Of a stretch of DNA of 64,000 nt, positions 18,570-28,517 are shown piece by piece (the first letter of the stretch is position 1; each line of letters begins with the position of its first letter). The DNA lies in assembly GCF_000316645.1 (NCBI RefSeq), contig NC_019684.1, positions 2,261,501 through 2,325,500 of the forward strand, written 5' to 3'. The stretch is from Nostoc sp. PCC 7524 (GTDB lineage: Bacteria > Cyanobacteriota > Cyanobacteriia > Cyanobacteriales > Nostocaceae). The notes under the pieces were generated by a model. That model did no database searches. It saw only the letters and a list, made by a program, of their open reading frames with translations, and had not been told where the DNA came from. The translations under genes and the position numbers were made by a program.

Positions 18570-19149
18570 ATATTTATGATTGAAGAAGGCAGGAGGCAGG
18601 AGGCAGAGGGCAGAAGGTTTTGTTTAGAAGGGGATTCCGACCCCTCCTAAACAAGAGCCACCAAATTGAAAATTTGGTGGGGGTCTTAAACCCTTGCTCC
18701 CTACCCTGCGGGAACCCCTTCGGGGAATGGTCGGGGCAGAGGACAGAGGCCAGTATTCCTTCTGCCTCCTGCCCTCTGCCCTCTGCCTTTCTTGATAAAA
18801 AAGAGTGGGAGAAAGCATATCAATCGCTTTCATCTCCCACTCTGCCATTTGCCACTGTAGTGTTCAGGAACTTGTATAGAATTTGCCATTTTAGTTAGGG
18901 GGGCTAATAATATATCAATGACAAAATCTATACAAAGTTATACCTGTTGTGGCAAATGCCAAGTTTAATTATTTAAATAGCCATTGGATAATTCATAAAT
19001 TTCATTACTAAATTATGTTTGAGCAAAAGATGCGGTAACTTGGTAGCCCTGACAACCACATCTTTCAAGTCGTTTATCTTCTATATAATTTAGCTGAACA
19101 AATTTTACTGAGGTTGCCATTTTGGCAGATTTTTAAATTAGTAAGTAAC
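18570..19149. other. Intergenic region with STRRs and a small hairpin
   Basis: Contains GGAGGCA/GGGCAGA STRR units at 18585-18615 and, inverted, at 18760-18790, which could pair across the interval. A hairpin CCACCAAATT-GAA-AATTTGGTGG lies near 18658. Open frames here only translate the repeats. No gene supported. Confidence 0.55.
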
Positions 19150-19255
19150 TTCCAGAGAAAAATATTCCAAATGTAGGGTGCGTCAGTATGAATAATTGCT
19201 CGCTCGGTGTAGTTAGGTTTTCTGACACTGACGCACCCTACTAAACTAGAGACTT
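19150..19255. repeat. Inverted-repeat element (TAGGGTGCGTCAGT arms), copy 1
   Basis: ACTTCCAGAGAAAAATATTC leads to the arm GTAGGGTGCGTCAGT, which returns inverted as ACTGACGCACCCTACT near 19230-19245. A closely related copy in the opposite orientation is at 49888-49977; halves lie at 13430 and 55430-55690. Non-coding. Confidence 0.8.
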
Positions 19256-19308
19256 CCCACACTGAATGTTAAACTTGTGTAATTAAAGACGGTATGAGGA
19301 GTCAAGTG

Positions 19309-19803
19309 ATGAAGCGTATACCTCATTTAGTTGCAGCTTTAGCAACAAGTTCAATCTTGAGTTTAGCCATTAGCACTCGACCAGCCCAAGCTCAAGTGGC
19401 ATATGGTAGCTATGTAGGTATTGGGCCGACAGTTGGCATGACTGAAGGTATCCAAATTGGTGGGGTGTTGGCTGTTCGCTACAAACTTTTAGAAGCACCA
19501 ATTTCTTTCCGCGCTCAAGCTTTAGTGGGACAGAATACAGCCGTTGTGCCTACAGTTTCCTACGATTTGCCTCTTAATTGGCAAACGGATGCTTACTTAG
19601 GCGCTGGTTTGGTATTAACTGGTGGTGATAGTGCTTCGCCTGTGGGTGACAAAATCAGTTTTGCTTTACAACCCGGTGTTGATTACGCCGTTCCTAATAG
19701 TAATACTGTACTTTTTGGTAACGCCATCATCGCTTTTGATGCCTACCGTAATGGCGGCGGTGCGGCTGTCTCTGTCCAAGGTGGTGTAGGTTTACGATTT
19801 TAA
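19309..19803 (+). CDS. Exported outer-membrane beta-barrel-like protein
   Basis: A 164-aa protein with a clear signal peptide (MKRIPHLVAALATSSILSLA, cleavage after PAQAQ) followed by alternating glycine/aromatic beta strands (YGSYVGIGPTVGMTEGIQIG, ISFRAQALVGQNT, LPLNWQTDAYLGAGLVL) and ending in GGVGLRF, the C-terminal phenylalanine usual for Bam-folded outer-membrane proteins. I prefer ATG 19309, because AGGAG ends eight bases before it, over ATG 19294. Probably a small barrel of the cell envelope; function unknown. Confidence 0.78.
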   Translation: MKRIPHLVAALATSSILSLAISTRPAQAQVAYGSYVGIGPTVGMTEGIQIGGVLAVRYKLLEAPISFRAQALVGQNTAVVPTVSYDLPLNWQTDAYLGAGLVLTGGDSASPVGDKISFALQPGVDYAVPNSNTVLFGNAIIAFDAYRNGGGAAVSVQGGVGLRF

Positions 19804-19815
19804 GTTCTTAATTAA

Positions 19816-20892
<1,077 letters not shown>

Positions 20893-20936
20893 GGTGATTT
20901 TGAGGGTGGAGGTTTTCTACCCTCGGTATTTTTTTT

Positions 20937-20978
20937 AACGCGGAGGAGCGCGGAGGTAAACGCGGAGGAACGCGGAGT
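20937..20978. repeat. CGCGGAG tandem-like repeat
   Basis: Four spaced copies of CGCGGAGG/CGCGGAAC before the DUF1636 gene; GC-rich against an AT-rich flank. Repeat class not recognised. Confidence 0.6.
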
Positions 20979-21035
20979 TTTGATGAGGATGTGGGTGGAG
21001 GTATAATTATTGTTCTACACTTCTGCGAGGTAGGG

Positions 21036-21455
21036 ATGACTACTAGCCATTTTCTGGACGTTACTTCTCATACTCTATTTGTCTGTAAAACTTGTGCTAG
21101 CGTTTGGCAAGATGGTAAGCGGGTTGGTGAAAGTGGTGGTGAACAACTTTTACATCAGTTGCAGGAATTAGCGCAAAGTTGGGAATTAAAAGATGAGTTT
21201 CCGATTCAAGCTGTTGAATGTATGAGTGCTTGCAATCGTTCCTGTGTTGTGGCGTTTGCTGGTGAAGGTAAATTGACATACCTGTTTGGTGATTTAACTG
21301 TAGATGAGTGTGCCTCTGCTGTTTTGGAATGTGCTAGTAAATACTATGCTAAATCTGATGGGTTACTGCCTTGGTCTGAACGTCCTGAACCTCTGAAAAA
21401 AGGTATTTTGGCGCGGATTCCTGCTTTATCTATTGGCAAGGGGAGTGGGGAATAG
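21036..21455 (+). CDS. DUF1636 family metal/cluster-binding protein
   Basis: A 139-aa protein whose four cysteines (FVCKTCASVW near residue 15 and VECMSACNRSCVV near 65) resemble the C-x2-C...C-x3-C pattern of thioredoxin-like [2Fe-2S] ferredoxins. DUF1636 genes are often found beside cobalamin or cobalt genes, as here just upstream of cobK, so a redox or metal-handling role for corrin synthesis is plausible but untested. ATG 21036 is preceded by GAGGTAGGG. The last residues (IGKGSGE) already come from the following STRR. Confidence 0.8.
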   Translation: MTTSHFLDVTSHTLFVCKTCASVWQDGKRVGESGGEQLLHQLQELAQSWELKDEFPIQAVECMSACNRSCVVAFAGEGKLTYLFGDLTVDECASAVLECASKYYAKSDGLLPWSERPEPLKKGILARIPALSIGKGSGE

Positions 21456-21527
21456 GGAGTGGGAGTGGGGGGAGATGGGGGAGTGGGGGAAGATGGGGGA
21501 GATGGGGGAGAATAATTGTTGAAAAAT
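21445..21527. repeat. STRR GGAGATGGG / GGGAGTGG
   Basis: Overlaps the DUF1636 stop and continues with GGGGGAGATGG units, the complement of the nonamer inside pfkA. Fills the space to cobK. Confidence 0.85.
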
Positions 21528-21629
21528 GGGGAAGGTAGTAATTAGAAATACTTCTTATCCTTACTGCCCATTCCCCATTCCCTACTCCCAGCCTCAGTTA
21601 CTATCTTTGACTGTAACTCGGTATAATTC

Positions 21630-22385
21630 ATGATGCGTGTTTTAATTCTGGGTGGAACTGGGGATGCGGCAGCACTGGCGGCTAGAGTTGCTACTATTCC
21701 AGGGATTGAAGCGATCGCATCTTTAGCCGGGCGCACTCGTGATCCTTCTCTCCCGGTTGGTAATGTGCGGGTTGGTGGCTTTGGTGGTGCGGCTGGGCTG
21801 GCTGAGTATTTGCGTCAGATGCAAGTTGATGTCCTCATTGATGCGACTCATCCCTTTGCTGATCAGATTACCTGGAATGCGGCGACGGCTGCACAGGAGG
21901 TAGGGATACCTAGGTTAATGTTAATTCGCAGCCCTTGGCAGCAGGTAGCAGACGATCGCTGGATTGAAGTTGATAGTCATGTCGCAGCTGCAAATGTATT
22001 AGAAAACAAAGCAAAACGGGTATTTTTAACGGTTGGTAGGCAAGAATTAGCGGCTTTTGCCGATCTTAAAGATATTTGGTTTTTGATGCGGATGATTGAT
22101 CCGCCGGGGGCTGATGCTTTAGTACCACCGGGGGTGATATTGTGCGATCGCGGCCCCTTTTCTCTGGAGAATGAACGGGAAATCTTCATTCAACACCACA
22201 TTGATGCGATCGTCAGTAAAAATAGCGGTGGAAATGCCACCTACGCCAAGATTGTGGCGGCGCGAGAGTTGGGTGTGCCAGTGGTGATGATTCAACGTCC
22301 TCCCACACCACCAGGAGAACAAGTTGCAGACGTTGAAGGTGCAGTGACTTGGCTACTGGATCGGCTATACAGCCAAAATAGTTGA
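21630..22385 (+). CDS. cobK: Precorrin-6A/cobalt-precorrin-6A reductase
   Basis: Reduces precorrin-6A with NADPH in the corrin pathway. The 251-aa protein starts MMRVLILGGTGDAAALA (nucleotide-binding loop), has the family motif LIDATHPFADQI, and PGVILCDRGPFSLENE and SKNSGGNATYAKI near the C-terminus. It is on the plus strand between the DUF1636 and a uma2 gene. Confidence 0.94.
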   Translation: MMRVLILGGTGDAAALAARVATIPGIEAIASLAGRTRDPSLPVGNVRVGGFGGAAGLAEYLRQMQVDVLIDATHPFADQITWNAATAAQEVGIPRLMLIRSPWQQVADDRWIEVDSHVAAANVLENKAKRVFLTVGRQELAAFADLKDIWFLMRMIDPPGADALVPPGVILCDRGPFSLENEREIFIQHHIDAIVSKNSGGNATYAKIVAARELGVPVVMIQRPPTPPGEQVADVEGAVTWLLDRLYSQNS

Positions 22386-22429
22386 AACTATTAATATAAA
22401 AGTGTTGACACTCCTGGGAAAGATGCCAC

Positions 22430-23119
22430 ATGGTGACACAGCAACCACGAACCAACCAAACTCCTCCTTTAGAAAGTGGCGATCGCTTATCACGCCACGA
22501 ATTTGAACGGCGTTATGCAGCTAGTTGCGATGTGAAAAAAGCAGAATTAATTGAAGGAGTAGTTTACGTGGCATCACCTCTACGTTTTCAACGTCATGCC
22601 GAACCACACGGACAATTAGTAATTTGGTTAGGAAATTATCAAATATCTACACCAGGAGTAAAATTAGGTATTGAACCAACAATACTTTTAGACCAAGACA
22701 ATGAACCGCAACCAGATGGAGTATTGTTGATTGAGCAAAATTTAGGGGGACAGTCACGCCTCACAGCAGATGATTATATTGAAGGCGCACCAGAGTTAGT
22801 TGCAGAAGTTGCTGCTAGTAGTGCAGCTTATGATTTACACGACAAAAAAAAGGCTTACCGACGCAACGGAGTTCAAGAATATATTGTTTGGCAGATTTTA
22901 GAAAATAAATTAGATTGGTTTCGGTTAATTGAGAGTGAGTATATACCTTTACAACCAGATGCCGATGGTATTATACGCAGTCAGGTAATGCCAGGGTTAT
23001 GGCTAGCAGTTCCAGCTTTGTTAACAGGGGATATGATGCAGGTTTTAGCTGTGTTGCAATTGGGTTTAAATTCATCAGAACATACAGAGTTTGTAAACAG
23101 CTTGTCACAGCCAACATAA
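22430..23119 (+). CDS. Uma2 family endonuclease-like protein (DUF820)
   Basis: A 229-aa protein with the restriction-endonuclease fold seen in Uma2: YAASCDVKKAELIEGVV, then the acidic cluster NEPQPDGVLL and PELVAEVAASSAAYDLHDKK (E-x-A in place of the usual E-V-L with a downstream Lys). Begins at ATG 22430 (or GTG 22433), 44 bases after cobK. Members are multiplied in cyanobacteria; the biological target is not established. Confidence 0.87.
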   Translation: MVTQQPRTNQTPPLESGDRLSRHEFERRYAASCDVKKAELIEGVVYVASPLRFQRHAEPHGQLVIWLGNYQISTPGVKLGIEPTILLDQDNEPQPDGVLLIEQNLGGQSRLTADDYIEGAPELVAEVAASSAAYDLHDKKKAYRRNGVQEYIVWQILENKLDWFRLIESEYIPLQPDADGIIRSQVMPGLWLAVPALLTGDMMQVLAVLQLGLNSSEHTEFVNSLSQPT

Positions 23120-23146
23120 GTTAATTAATTACAGAATAACTGTTAT

Positions 23147-23731
23147 TCAAAAAACCACATCTTCGTAAAGTTCAGTCATTGTTTCCTGAAAATTAATACT
23201 GTTGAGTTGAAATGATTTATCTTGCAATGTATAAGTTTGCAAGACCCATAAGCCTTGCTCATTGCGTCTAAAACATTCAACTCGCTGACGTTTTGTGTTA
23301 ACTAAAACGTATTCTTGTAGGGTAGCAATTTCTTGATAATCGGCGAATTTATCACCCCGATCAAAAGCTTCAGTAGAGTCAGATAAAACTTCCACAATTA
23401 AGCAGGGAAATCTCTTATAAACAGATGTTTCCTGATCTCTTTCGTCGCAAGTTACCATAACATCGGGATAGTAGTACCGATTCAGCGACTCAATTCGCAC
23501 TTTCATGGCAAGAATATAAACACGACAACCAGAACGGCTTACATGGTTACGCAACAGTGCGCCCAGGTTTCCGGCAATGGTGACATGGGAATCAATCGAC
23601 CTATCTATTTCATATATATAGCCATCGATGTATTCATGTTTGATAGGGCTGGTTTCCTCCATTTGCAGGTATTCTTCCGGGGTAAAATCTTTGCGCTGGC
23701 GTGACAATATTTCACTTTGATTATTCATCAT
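23147..23731 (-). CDS. Uma2 family endonuclease-like protein (DUF820)
   Basis: A 194-aa protein (from MMNNQSEILSRQRKDFTPEEY) with the PD-(D/E)xK residues YYPDVMVTCD and CLIVEVLSDSTEAFDRGDKF, all intact. Its ATG overlaps the cobL stop (TAATGATG), so the two are translationally coupled in one minus-strand unit. Convergent with the uma2 gene at 22430 from which it is quite divergent in sequence. Confidence 0.9.
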   Translation of the reverse strand: MMNNQSEILSRQRKDFTPEEYLQMEETSPIKHEYIDGYIYEIDRSIDSHVTIAGNLGALLRNHVSRSGCRVYILAMKVRIESLNRYYYPDVMVTCDERDQETSVYKRFPCLIVEVLSDSTEAFDRGDKFADYQEIATLQEYVLVNTKRQRVECFRRNEQGLWVLQTYTLQDKSFQLNSINFQETMTELYEDVVF

Positions 23732-24942
23732 TATTCTTTTATTACTAACCATTGTGTGACAGGAGCCATTGCCCGCCAACCTAAAAATTTCCCAATAGGT
23801 TCAGCGCGTTGAATAGCAATGCGGGTGAAACTCCCACCGACTTTTTCATACCATTGAAATAAGGTTTGCTCACCTTCGATTGTGACAACGTTCGCAACTA
23901 AACGTCCGCCTGGGCGTAGTGCTTGCCAACAAATATCAAATAAACCTGCGGCTGTAACTCCACCACCAATAAAGATAGCGTCTGGTGTGGATAAGTCCTT
24001 CAGGGCTAATGGTGCTTTTCCCGCGATGATGTTTAAATTGGGAGTACCCAAAGCGGCGGCATTATCAGCAATATATTGCAGTCTAGTAGAATTTTGTTCA
24101 ATCGCGATCGCCTGACATCGGGGATGGGTTCGCATCCATTCTATAGATATGGAACCACAACCAGCCCCTACATCCCAAAGTAATTGTCCTGGCGTGGGTG
24201 CAAGGCTGGAGAGAGTAACCGCCCTGACTTCTCTTTTAGTTAGCTGTCCATCATGGTGATAAGCTTCGTCTGGTAATCCTGGTAATCTGGATAAAGCTAT
24301 TACCCCAGCATCAGCAATACAATGAACTGCGATCGCATTTAAATCTGCAATATCTGTCTCTTGCCAAGTTGCAGCCGTCCCTGTAACTATCCTTTCATGA
24401 ACACCACCCATCCGTTCCAACACAGTGATTTGACTATTACCAAAACCTCGCTGTGTGAGGATTTCAGCCACAATCATCGGCGTATTTTTCCCAGCACTCA
24501 AAATTAATAACCGCGCACCGGGATAAAGATAAGATTGCAGCAAAGCTGGGGGACGACCGCATAAACTTAAGGTTTCCACCTCAGTTAAAGACCATCCTAA
24601 TTTAGCGCCAGCGAGACTAAAAGCTGACGGTGCGGGTATAATCGTCATCTCCGACATGGGAATCCGCCGCGTCAGAGTAGCGCCAACACCGTAGCACATG
24701 GGATCACCACTAGCTAACACACACACCGATTTACCCCGACGCTGGATAATTGCTTCTATAGAACTACTAATAGGGGAAGACCAAGATATTTTCTCCCGTT
24801 GGTCATCGGTTGGTAACATTGCCAAATGGCGATCGCCTCCCACAATTATCTCAGCTTGAGCGACCAGAGAACAAGCGATCGCGCTTAATCCCTCCAAACC
24901 GTCCTCACCAACACCCACAACAGCCAGCCATTTCCCTATCAT
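23731..24942 (-). CDS. cobL: Precorrin-6Y C5,15-methyltransferase (decarboxylating), CbiE-CbiT fusion
   Basis: Adds methyls at C5 and C15 and decarboxylates during B12 synthesis. The 403-aa protein joins CbiE (1-200; GEDGLEGLSAIACSLV, VCVLASGDPMCYGVGATL) and CbiT (205-403; GQLLWDVGAGCGSISIEWM, the SAM-binding site; AIEQNSTRLQYI). Minus strand, divergent from the GDSL gene; no B12 riboswitch seen in its leader. Confidence 0.95.
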   Translation of the reverse strand: MIGKWLAVVGVGEDGLEGLSAIACSLVAQAEIIVGGDRHLAMLPTDDQREKISWSSPISSSIEAIIQRRGKSVCVLASGDPMCYGVGATLTRRIPMSEMTIIPAPSAFSLAGAKLGWSLTEVETLSLCGRPPALLQSYLYPGARLLILSAGKNTPMIVAEILTQRGFGNSQITVLERMGGVHERIVTGTAATWQETDIADLNAIAVHCIADAGVIALSRLPGLPDEAYHHDGQLTKREVRAVTLSSLAPTPGQLLWDVGAGCGSISIEWMRTHPRCQAIAIEQNSTRLQYIADNAAALGTPNLNIIAGKAPLALKDLSTPDAIFIGGGVTAAGLFDICWQALRPGGRLVANVVTIEGEQTLFQWYEKVGGSFTRIAIQRAEPIGKFLGWRAMAPVTQWLVIKE

Positions 24943-25081
24943 AAACTTTTCTTAGCGTCCCTCTGCGTTGCCAACTTTTCCAAAACTTAATACGACCACA
25001 TCATAATTTCCTGATGAGTATCCAGATTTGTGTGAAATCATATCAATTAGACCTACTTAAGTGGTAGAGGAGTTATAGATA

Positions 25082-26179
25082 ATGCACATTCAAAACCTTG
25101 TCCATCACATATGCAAAACAGTATTTTTTACTTCCCTACCCCTAACCCTTGTAGCTGTTATGCCCACCGCAGCACAAGCAGCCAGCTTCAGCCGAATCTA
25201 CGCTTTTGGTGATAGTCTGACCGATACGGGGAATTCATTGGCCATCACCCAGCAGGTAAACGCGATTAATAACGCCATACCAATCATTCCTCCTAGTACA
25301 GTTGGTTACTTTGATGGACGATTTGCTAACGGCCCTATCTGGTTAGATCAACTAGCATCTAAATTAGGACTAACATTACCCCCAGTATCTGCAATTGCAG
25401 GTGGGGATAGTCCTACAGGTATTAACTTTGCTGTGAATAGTGCCACCACTGGCAATCAAAACACATTTCCTATTCCTGGCTTACCTGGTTTAGTAGGATT
25501 ACAACAACAAATTGCTCAATTTACACAAGCAAATCCCATTGCTGATTCTGATGCACTTTATATAGTATGGGCTGGGGCAAACGATTACATTGGTCGTGTA
25601 ACTACAGATCCCAGCCAACCAGTTGCTAATTTAGTCGGTGCAGTTGACCAACTTTATAATGTTGGTGCGCGCAATTTCTTGGTTGTTAATTTGCCATTTC
25701 TCGGTGATACACCACTTGCTAATAGTCAAGGCCCTGTAGTTTCTGGGGGGTTGAATCAATTAAGCATGGGGCATAATTTCTTGTTTTCCCAGGCTTTTGG
25801 ACAACCTAATCCTAACCAGCCTGGAATTAACCTCAAAACTTTGGATGTAGGTTCTCTGTTTCAAGAAGCCATTCTGACACCATCAAAGTTTAATTTGACC
25901 AATGTCACAGATTCTTGCTTAGTCAATTCTCCTTTGTTTCATCCACCCTCACCATCTAACCCCATATCTATCTGTAGCAATCCAGACGAGTATCTATTTT
26001 GGGATGATATTCATCCTACCAGGGCTGCACACAGATTCATTGGAGACCTAGCTTATAAAACATTAGTTCCTGAGCCTTCACTGATATTATCTCAGCTAGC
26101 GGTGGGTGCTGTTTTAGGCTCCATAGCAGTTCGCAAGGGAAAACAGAAAAAAGCATTGCACAAAACTAGGACGAATTGA
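25082..26179 (+). CDS. Secreted GDSL-type lipase/esterase with PEP-CTERM sorting signal
   Basis: A 365-aa exported hydrolase. Signal peptide to about residue 34 (PTAAQAASFS). Catalytic blocks: FGDSLTDTGNS (block I Ser), FANGPIWLDQL, GANDYIG (block III), and FWDDIHPTRAAH (block V Asp-His). Near the end VPEPSLILSQLAVGAVLGSI then KGKQKK is a PEP-CTERM signal: V-P-E-P, a membrane helix and a basic tail, so the protein is probably sorted by an exosortase and linked to exopolysaccharide export. Confidence 0.92.
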   Translation: MHIQNLVHHICKTVFFTSLPLTLVAVMPTAAQAASFSRIYAFGDSLTDTGNSLAITQQVNAINNAIPIIPPSTVGYFDGRFANGPIWLDQLASKLGLTLPPVSAIAGGDSPTGINFAVNSATTGNQNTFPIPGLPGLVGLQQQIAQFTQANPIADSDALYIVWAGANDYIGRVTTDPSQPVANLVGAVDQLYNVGARNFLVVNLPFLGDTPLANSQGPVVSGGLNQLSMGHNFLFSQAFGQPNPNQPGINLKTLDVGSLFQEAILTPSKFNLTNVTDSCLVNSPLFHPPSPSNPISICSNPDEYLFWDDIHPTRAAHRFIGDLAYKTLVPEPSLILSQLAVGAVLGSIAVRKGKQKKALHKTRTN

Positions 26180-26253
26180 AACAAGCCGGGGAAGATATGA
26201 AAAATATGAAGTCTTCAATTCGTTGACTATGTTCTCGTGCTAAATTACTAAAA

Positions 26254-26393
26254 CTTGAGGTTGGGAAACTCTGGTGAGATTCCGGGACTGTGCCGCAGCT
26301 GTAATAAAAACTCAAAAGAGTTTTTGAGTCAGAATGCCAACTTCAAGCGTTCGCCGTCTAATCCCTGCGTTGCACGGGGAAGGAGTTTGAGGT
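26254..26393 (+). promoter_or_regulatory. Cobalamin (B12) riboswitch controlling cobG-cobH
   Basis: The aptamer core contains GGTGAGATTCCGGGACTGTG, GCCGCAGCTGTAA and GAGTCAGAATGCC, the typical conserved B12-box elements. A closing stem pairs CTTGAGGTTGG (26254-26264) with CCAACTTCAAG (26337-26347), and an inner hairpin CTCAAAAGAGTTTTTGAG is visible. Downstream a small hairpin (CCCTGC-GTT-GCACGGG, 26362-26379) ends beside the ribosome site AAGGAG at 26380-26385, so control of translation start is likely. High B12 should shut down the cob genes downstream. Confidence 0.94.
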
Positions 26394-28517
26394 TTGTTGT
26401 CCGGTTCTACCCCTTGTCCTGGTTTATTCTATGCCACACCTGCCCAAGACGGCATCCTGTCGCGGATCAGAATACCAGGTGGAATAATTAATAGTAAACA
26501 ATGTCAGGCGATCGCAGATATCGCTGATAAATATGGTGGTGGCTATGTTGATGTCACTAACCGCGCTAACCTGCAAATCAGAGAAATTCGCCAGGGGATA
26601 GATGCAGAAGTCTTGCAACAACTCCAGGATTTAGGAGTGGGTTCTAGCAACACTGGTGTAGACCAAATCCGCAATATTATGACTAGCCCCACGGCTGGTA
26701 TTGACCCCCAAGAAATAATTGATACCCGTCCCTTCGTCCAAAACTGGGACAAATACATTAATGAACATTCCGCCCTATCTGAACTTTCACCAAAATTCAG
26801 CGTGTGTTTTGATGGTGGTGGTTTAGTTTCAGTGAGCGATCGCCCCAACGATATCATATTAGCAGCCACTGCCATAGATACTAAAACCTACTTCCGCCTC
26901 TATCTCAGCGCAGGGGTGAAAGGTCAACCCCCCACCGACACCGGAATTATCTTACCTCCCGAACACTCCCTAAAAGTTCTAGCCGCCTTAACCGATATTT
27001 ATTTAACGTACTCCCATGCGATTAAAACTAATACTCAACGCCAACCAAGATTCAGACAAATAATTAATCACCTGGGTTTAGATGATTATCTCCAACAAGT
27101 CGAGCAGCGATTATCATTTTCCTTGGAGAGAAAAGACCTAACCCCCCTACCCCCTTCCCTACCAGGGAAGGAGAAAGAGGAAAGTTACTCCCCTTTGCTT
27201 GTAGGGGAGAGGTCAAACACCCAATATCATCACATCGGCATCCATCCTCAACGCCAACCAGGGCTATATTACATCGGAGTAGTTTTACCCCTAGGTCGCT
27301 TAGAAACTCAGCAAATACGCGGTTTAGCCGACTTGTCAGAAAAATACGGTAATGGCACACTCCGGCTAACCCCTTGGCAGAATGTACTATTAACAGACAT
27401 TCCCCAACACAGACTTACTGATGTTCAACAAGAAATTACTGATTTAAAATTAGATTTCTCACCAACTAACATTAAAAGTGCCTTGGTAGCTTGTTCTGGT
27501 AATCAGGGGTGTGCATCGGCAGCGACAGATACCAAAACTCATGCCCTGGCATTAGCAGACTATCTTGCATCTCGTGTCACCCTAGAACATCCTCTAAATA
27601 TCCACTTGAGCGGTTGTGATAAATCCTGCGCCCAGCATGGTAAAAGTGATATTGCTTTACTGGGTGTAAGTGGCGATCGCTATCAAGTATATGTAGGAGA
27701 TGGTGACAGTCATCAAAAATTCGGTCGTGAACTCTATCGTGATGTGAGTTTTACCGACTTGCCTGCACTCATAGAGCAGATGTTAAATGAGTACAAAAGC
27801 CAACGCTTAAATCCCACCGAGTCTTTCGCAGAATTTAGCAACCGCTACACACCCCCAGAACTCAAACAGTTATTCTCTCGTTCCAACTCCATGCCCGACT
27901 ACATCCGCGATGCCAATGAAATCTACCGTCATTCCTTTGCAATTATTCGCTCAGAAGCTAATCTAGATATACTTCCATCAGATGTAGCAAAAGTAGCAGT
28001 ACGTCTAATTCATGCCTGTGGAATGACGGATATAGTTACAGACTTAGGATATTCAGCAACGGCAGTAGAGGCGGGAAGAACAGCACTAGCGGCCGGCGCA
28101 CCGATTTTGTGTGATTGCCGCATGGTAGCTGACGGAGTGACAAGGAAACGTTTATCTGCCAATAACCAAGTTATCTGCACCCTCAACGAGCCAGAAGTCC
28201 CAGAACTAGCGCAAAAGTTGGGTAATACTAGGTCAGCGGCGGCATTGGAATTATGGAAACCTTACCTAGAAGGGGCAGTTGTCGCCATTGGGAACGCACC
28301 CACAGCATTATTTAGATTATTGGAAATGCTAGACGAGGGATGCCCCAAACCTGCGGTGATTTTAGGTTTTCCCGTGGGATTTGTGGGTGCAGCCGAATCA
28401 AAAGCAGCATTGGCAGCAGATAGCCGCAATGTACCATTTTTAACTTTACATGGTCGGCGTGGTGGCAGTGCGATCGCCGCCGCCGCCGTTAACGCCCTGG
28501 CAACGGAGGAAGAATAA
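26394..28517 (+). CDS. cobG-cobH: CobG-CobH fusion: precorrin-3B synthase and precorrin-8X methylmutase
   Basis: A 707-aa bifunctional corrin enzyme. Residues 1-500 are a sulfite/nitrite-reductase-type domain with siroheme-[4Fe-4S] cysteines in VACSGNQGCASA and LSGCDKSCAQHG; CobG uses oxygen to make precorrin-3B. Residues 501-707 are the methyl-shifting mutase CobH/CbiC with AIIRSEANLDILP, RLIHACGMTD and GFPVGFVGAAESK. The first codon is probably TTG 26394 (or 26397), eight bases after AAGGAG; no ATG fits. Residues 247-275 are encoded by an intergenic-type repeat (27139-27217) and are extra to the family. The gene runs into cobI with a one-base overlap. Confidence 0.93.
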   Translation: MLSGSTPCPGLFYATPAQDGILSRIRIPGGIINSKQCQAIADIADKYGGGYVDVTNRANLQIREIRQGIDAEVLQQLQDLGVGSSNTGVDQIRNIMTSPTAGIDPQEIIDTRPFVQNWDKYINEHSALSELSPKFSVCFDGGGLVSVSDRPNDIILAATAIDTKTYFRLYLSAGVKGQPPTDTGIILPPEHSLKVLAALTDIYLTYSHAIKTNTQRQPRFRQIINHLGLDDYLQQVEQRLSFSLERKDLTPLPPSLPGKEKEESYSPLLVGERSNTQYHHIGIHPQRQPGLYYIGVVLPLGRLETQQIRGLADLSEKYGNGTLRLTPWQNVLLTDIPQHRLTDVQQEITDLKLDFSPTNIKSALVACSGNQGCASAATDTKTHALALADYLASRVTLEHPLNIHLSGCDKSCAQHGKSDIALLGVSGDRYQVYVGDGDSHQKFGRELYRDVSFTDLPALIEQMLNEYKSQRLNPTESFAEFSNRYTPPELKQLFSRSNSMPDYIRDANEIYRHSFAIIRSEANLDILPSDVAKVAVRLIHACGMTDIVTDLGYSATAVEAGRTALAAGAPILCDCRMVADGVTRKRLSANNQVICTLNEPEVPELAQKLGNTRSAAALELWKPYLEGAVVAIGNAPTALFRLLEMLDEGCPKPAVILGFPVGFVGAAESKAALAADSRNVPFLTLHGRRGGSAIAAAAVNALATEEE
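27139..27217. repeat. MITE core translated in frame inside cobG
   Basis: ACCTAACCCCCCTACCCCCT ... GGGAAGGAGAAAG ... CTTGTAGGGGAGAGGTC closely follows the core of the repeats at 1603, 16051 and 50932. It encodes DLTPLPPSLPGKEKEESYSP and a few more residues without breaking the frame. Confidence 0.85.

Noticed and set aside
18620..18898. Open frame of 92 codons after pyruvate kinase
   Set aside because: It only translates the STRR and hairpin repeats of the spacer; no ribosome site or protein motif.
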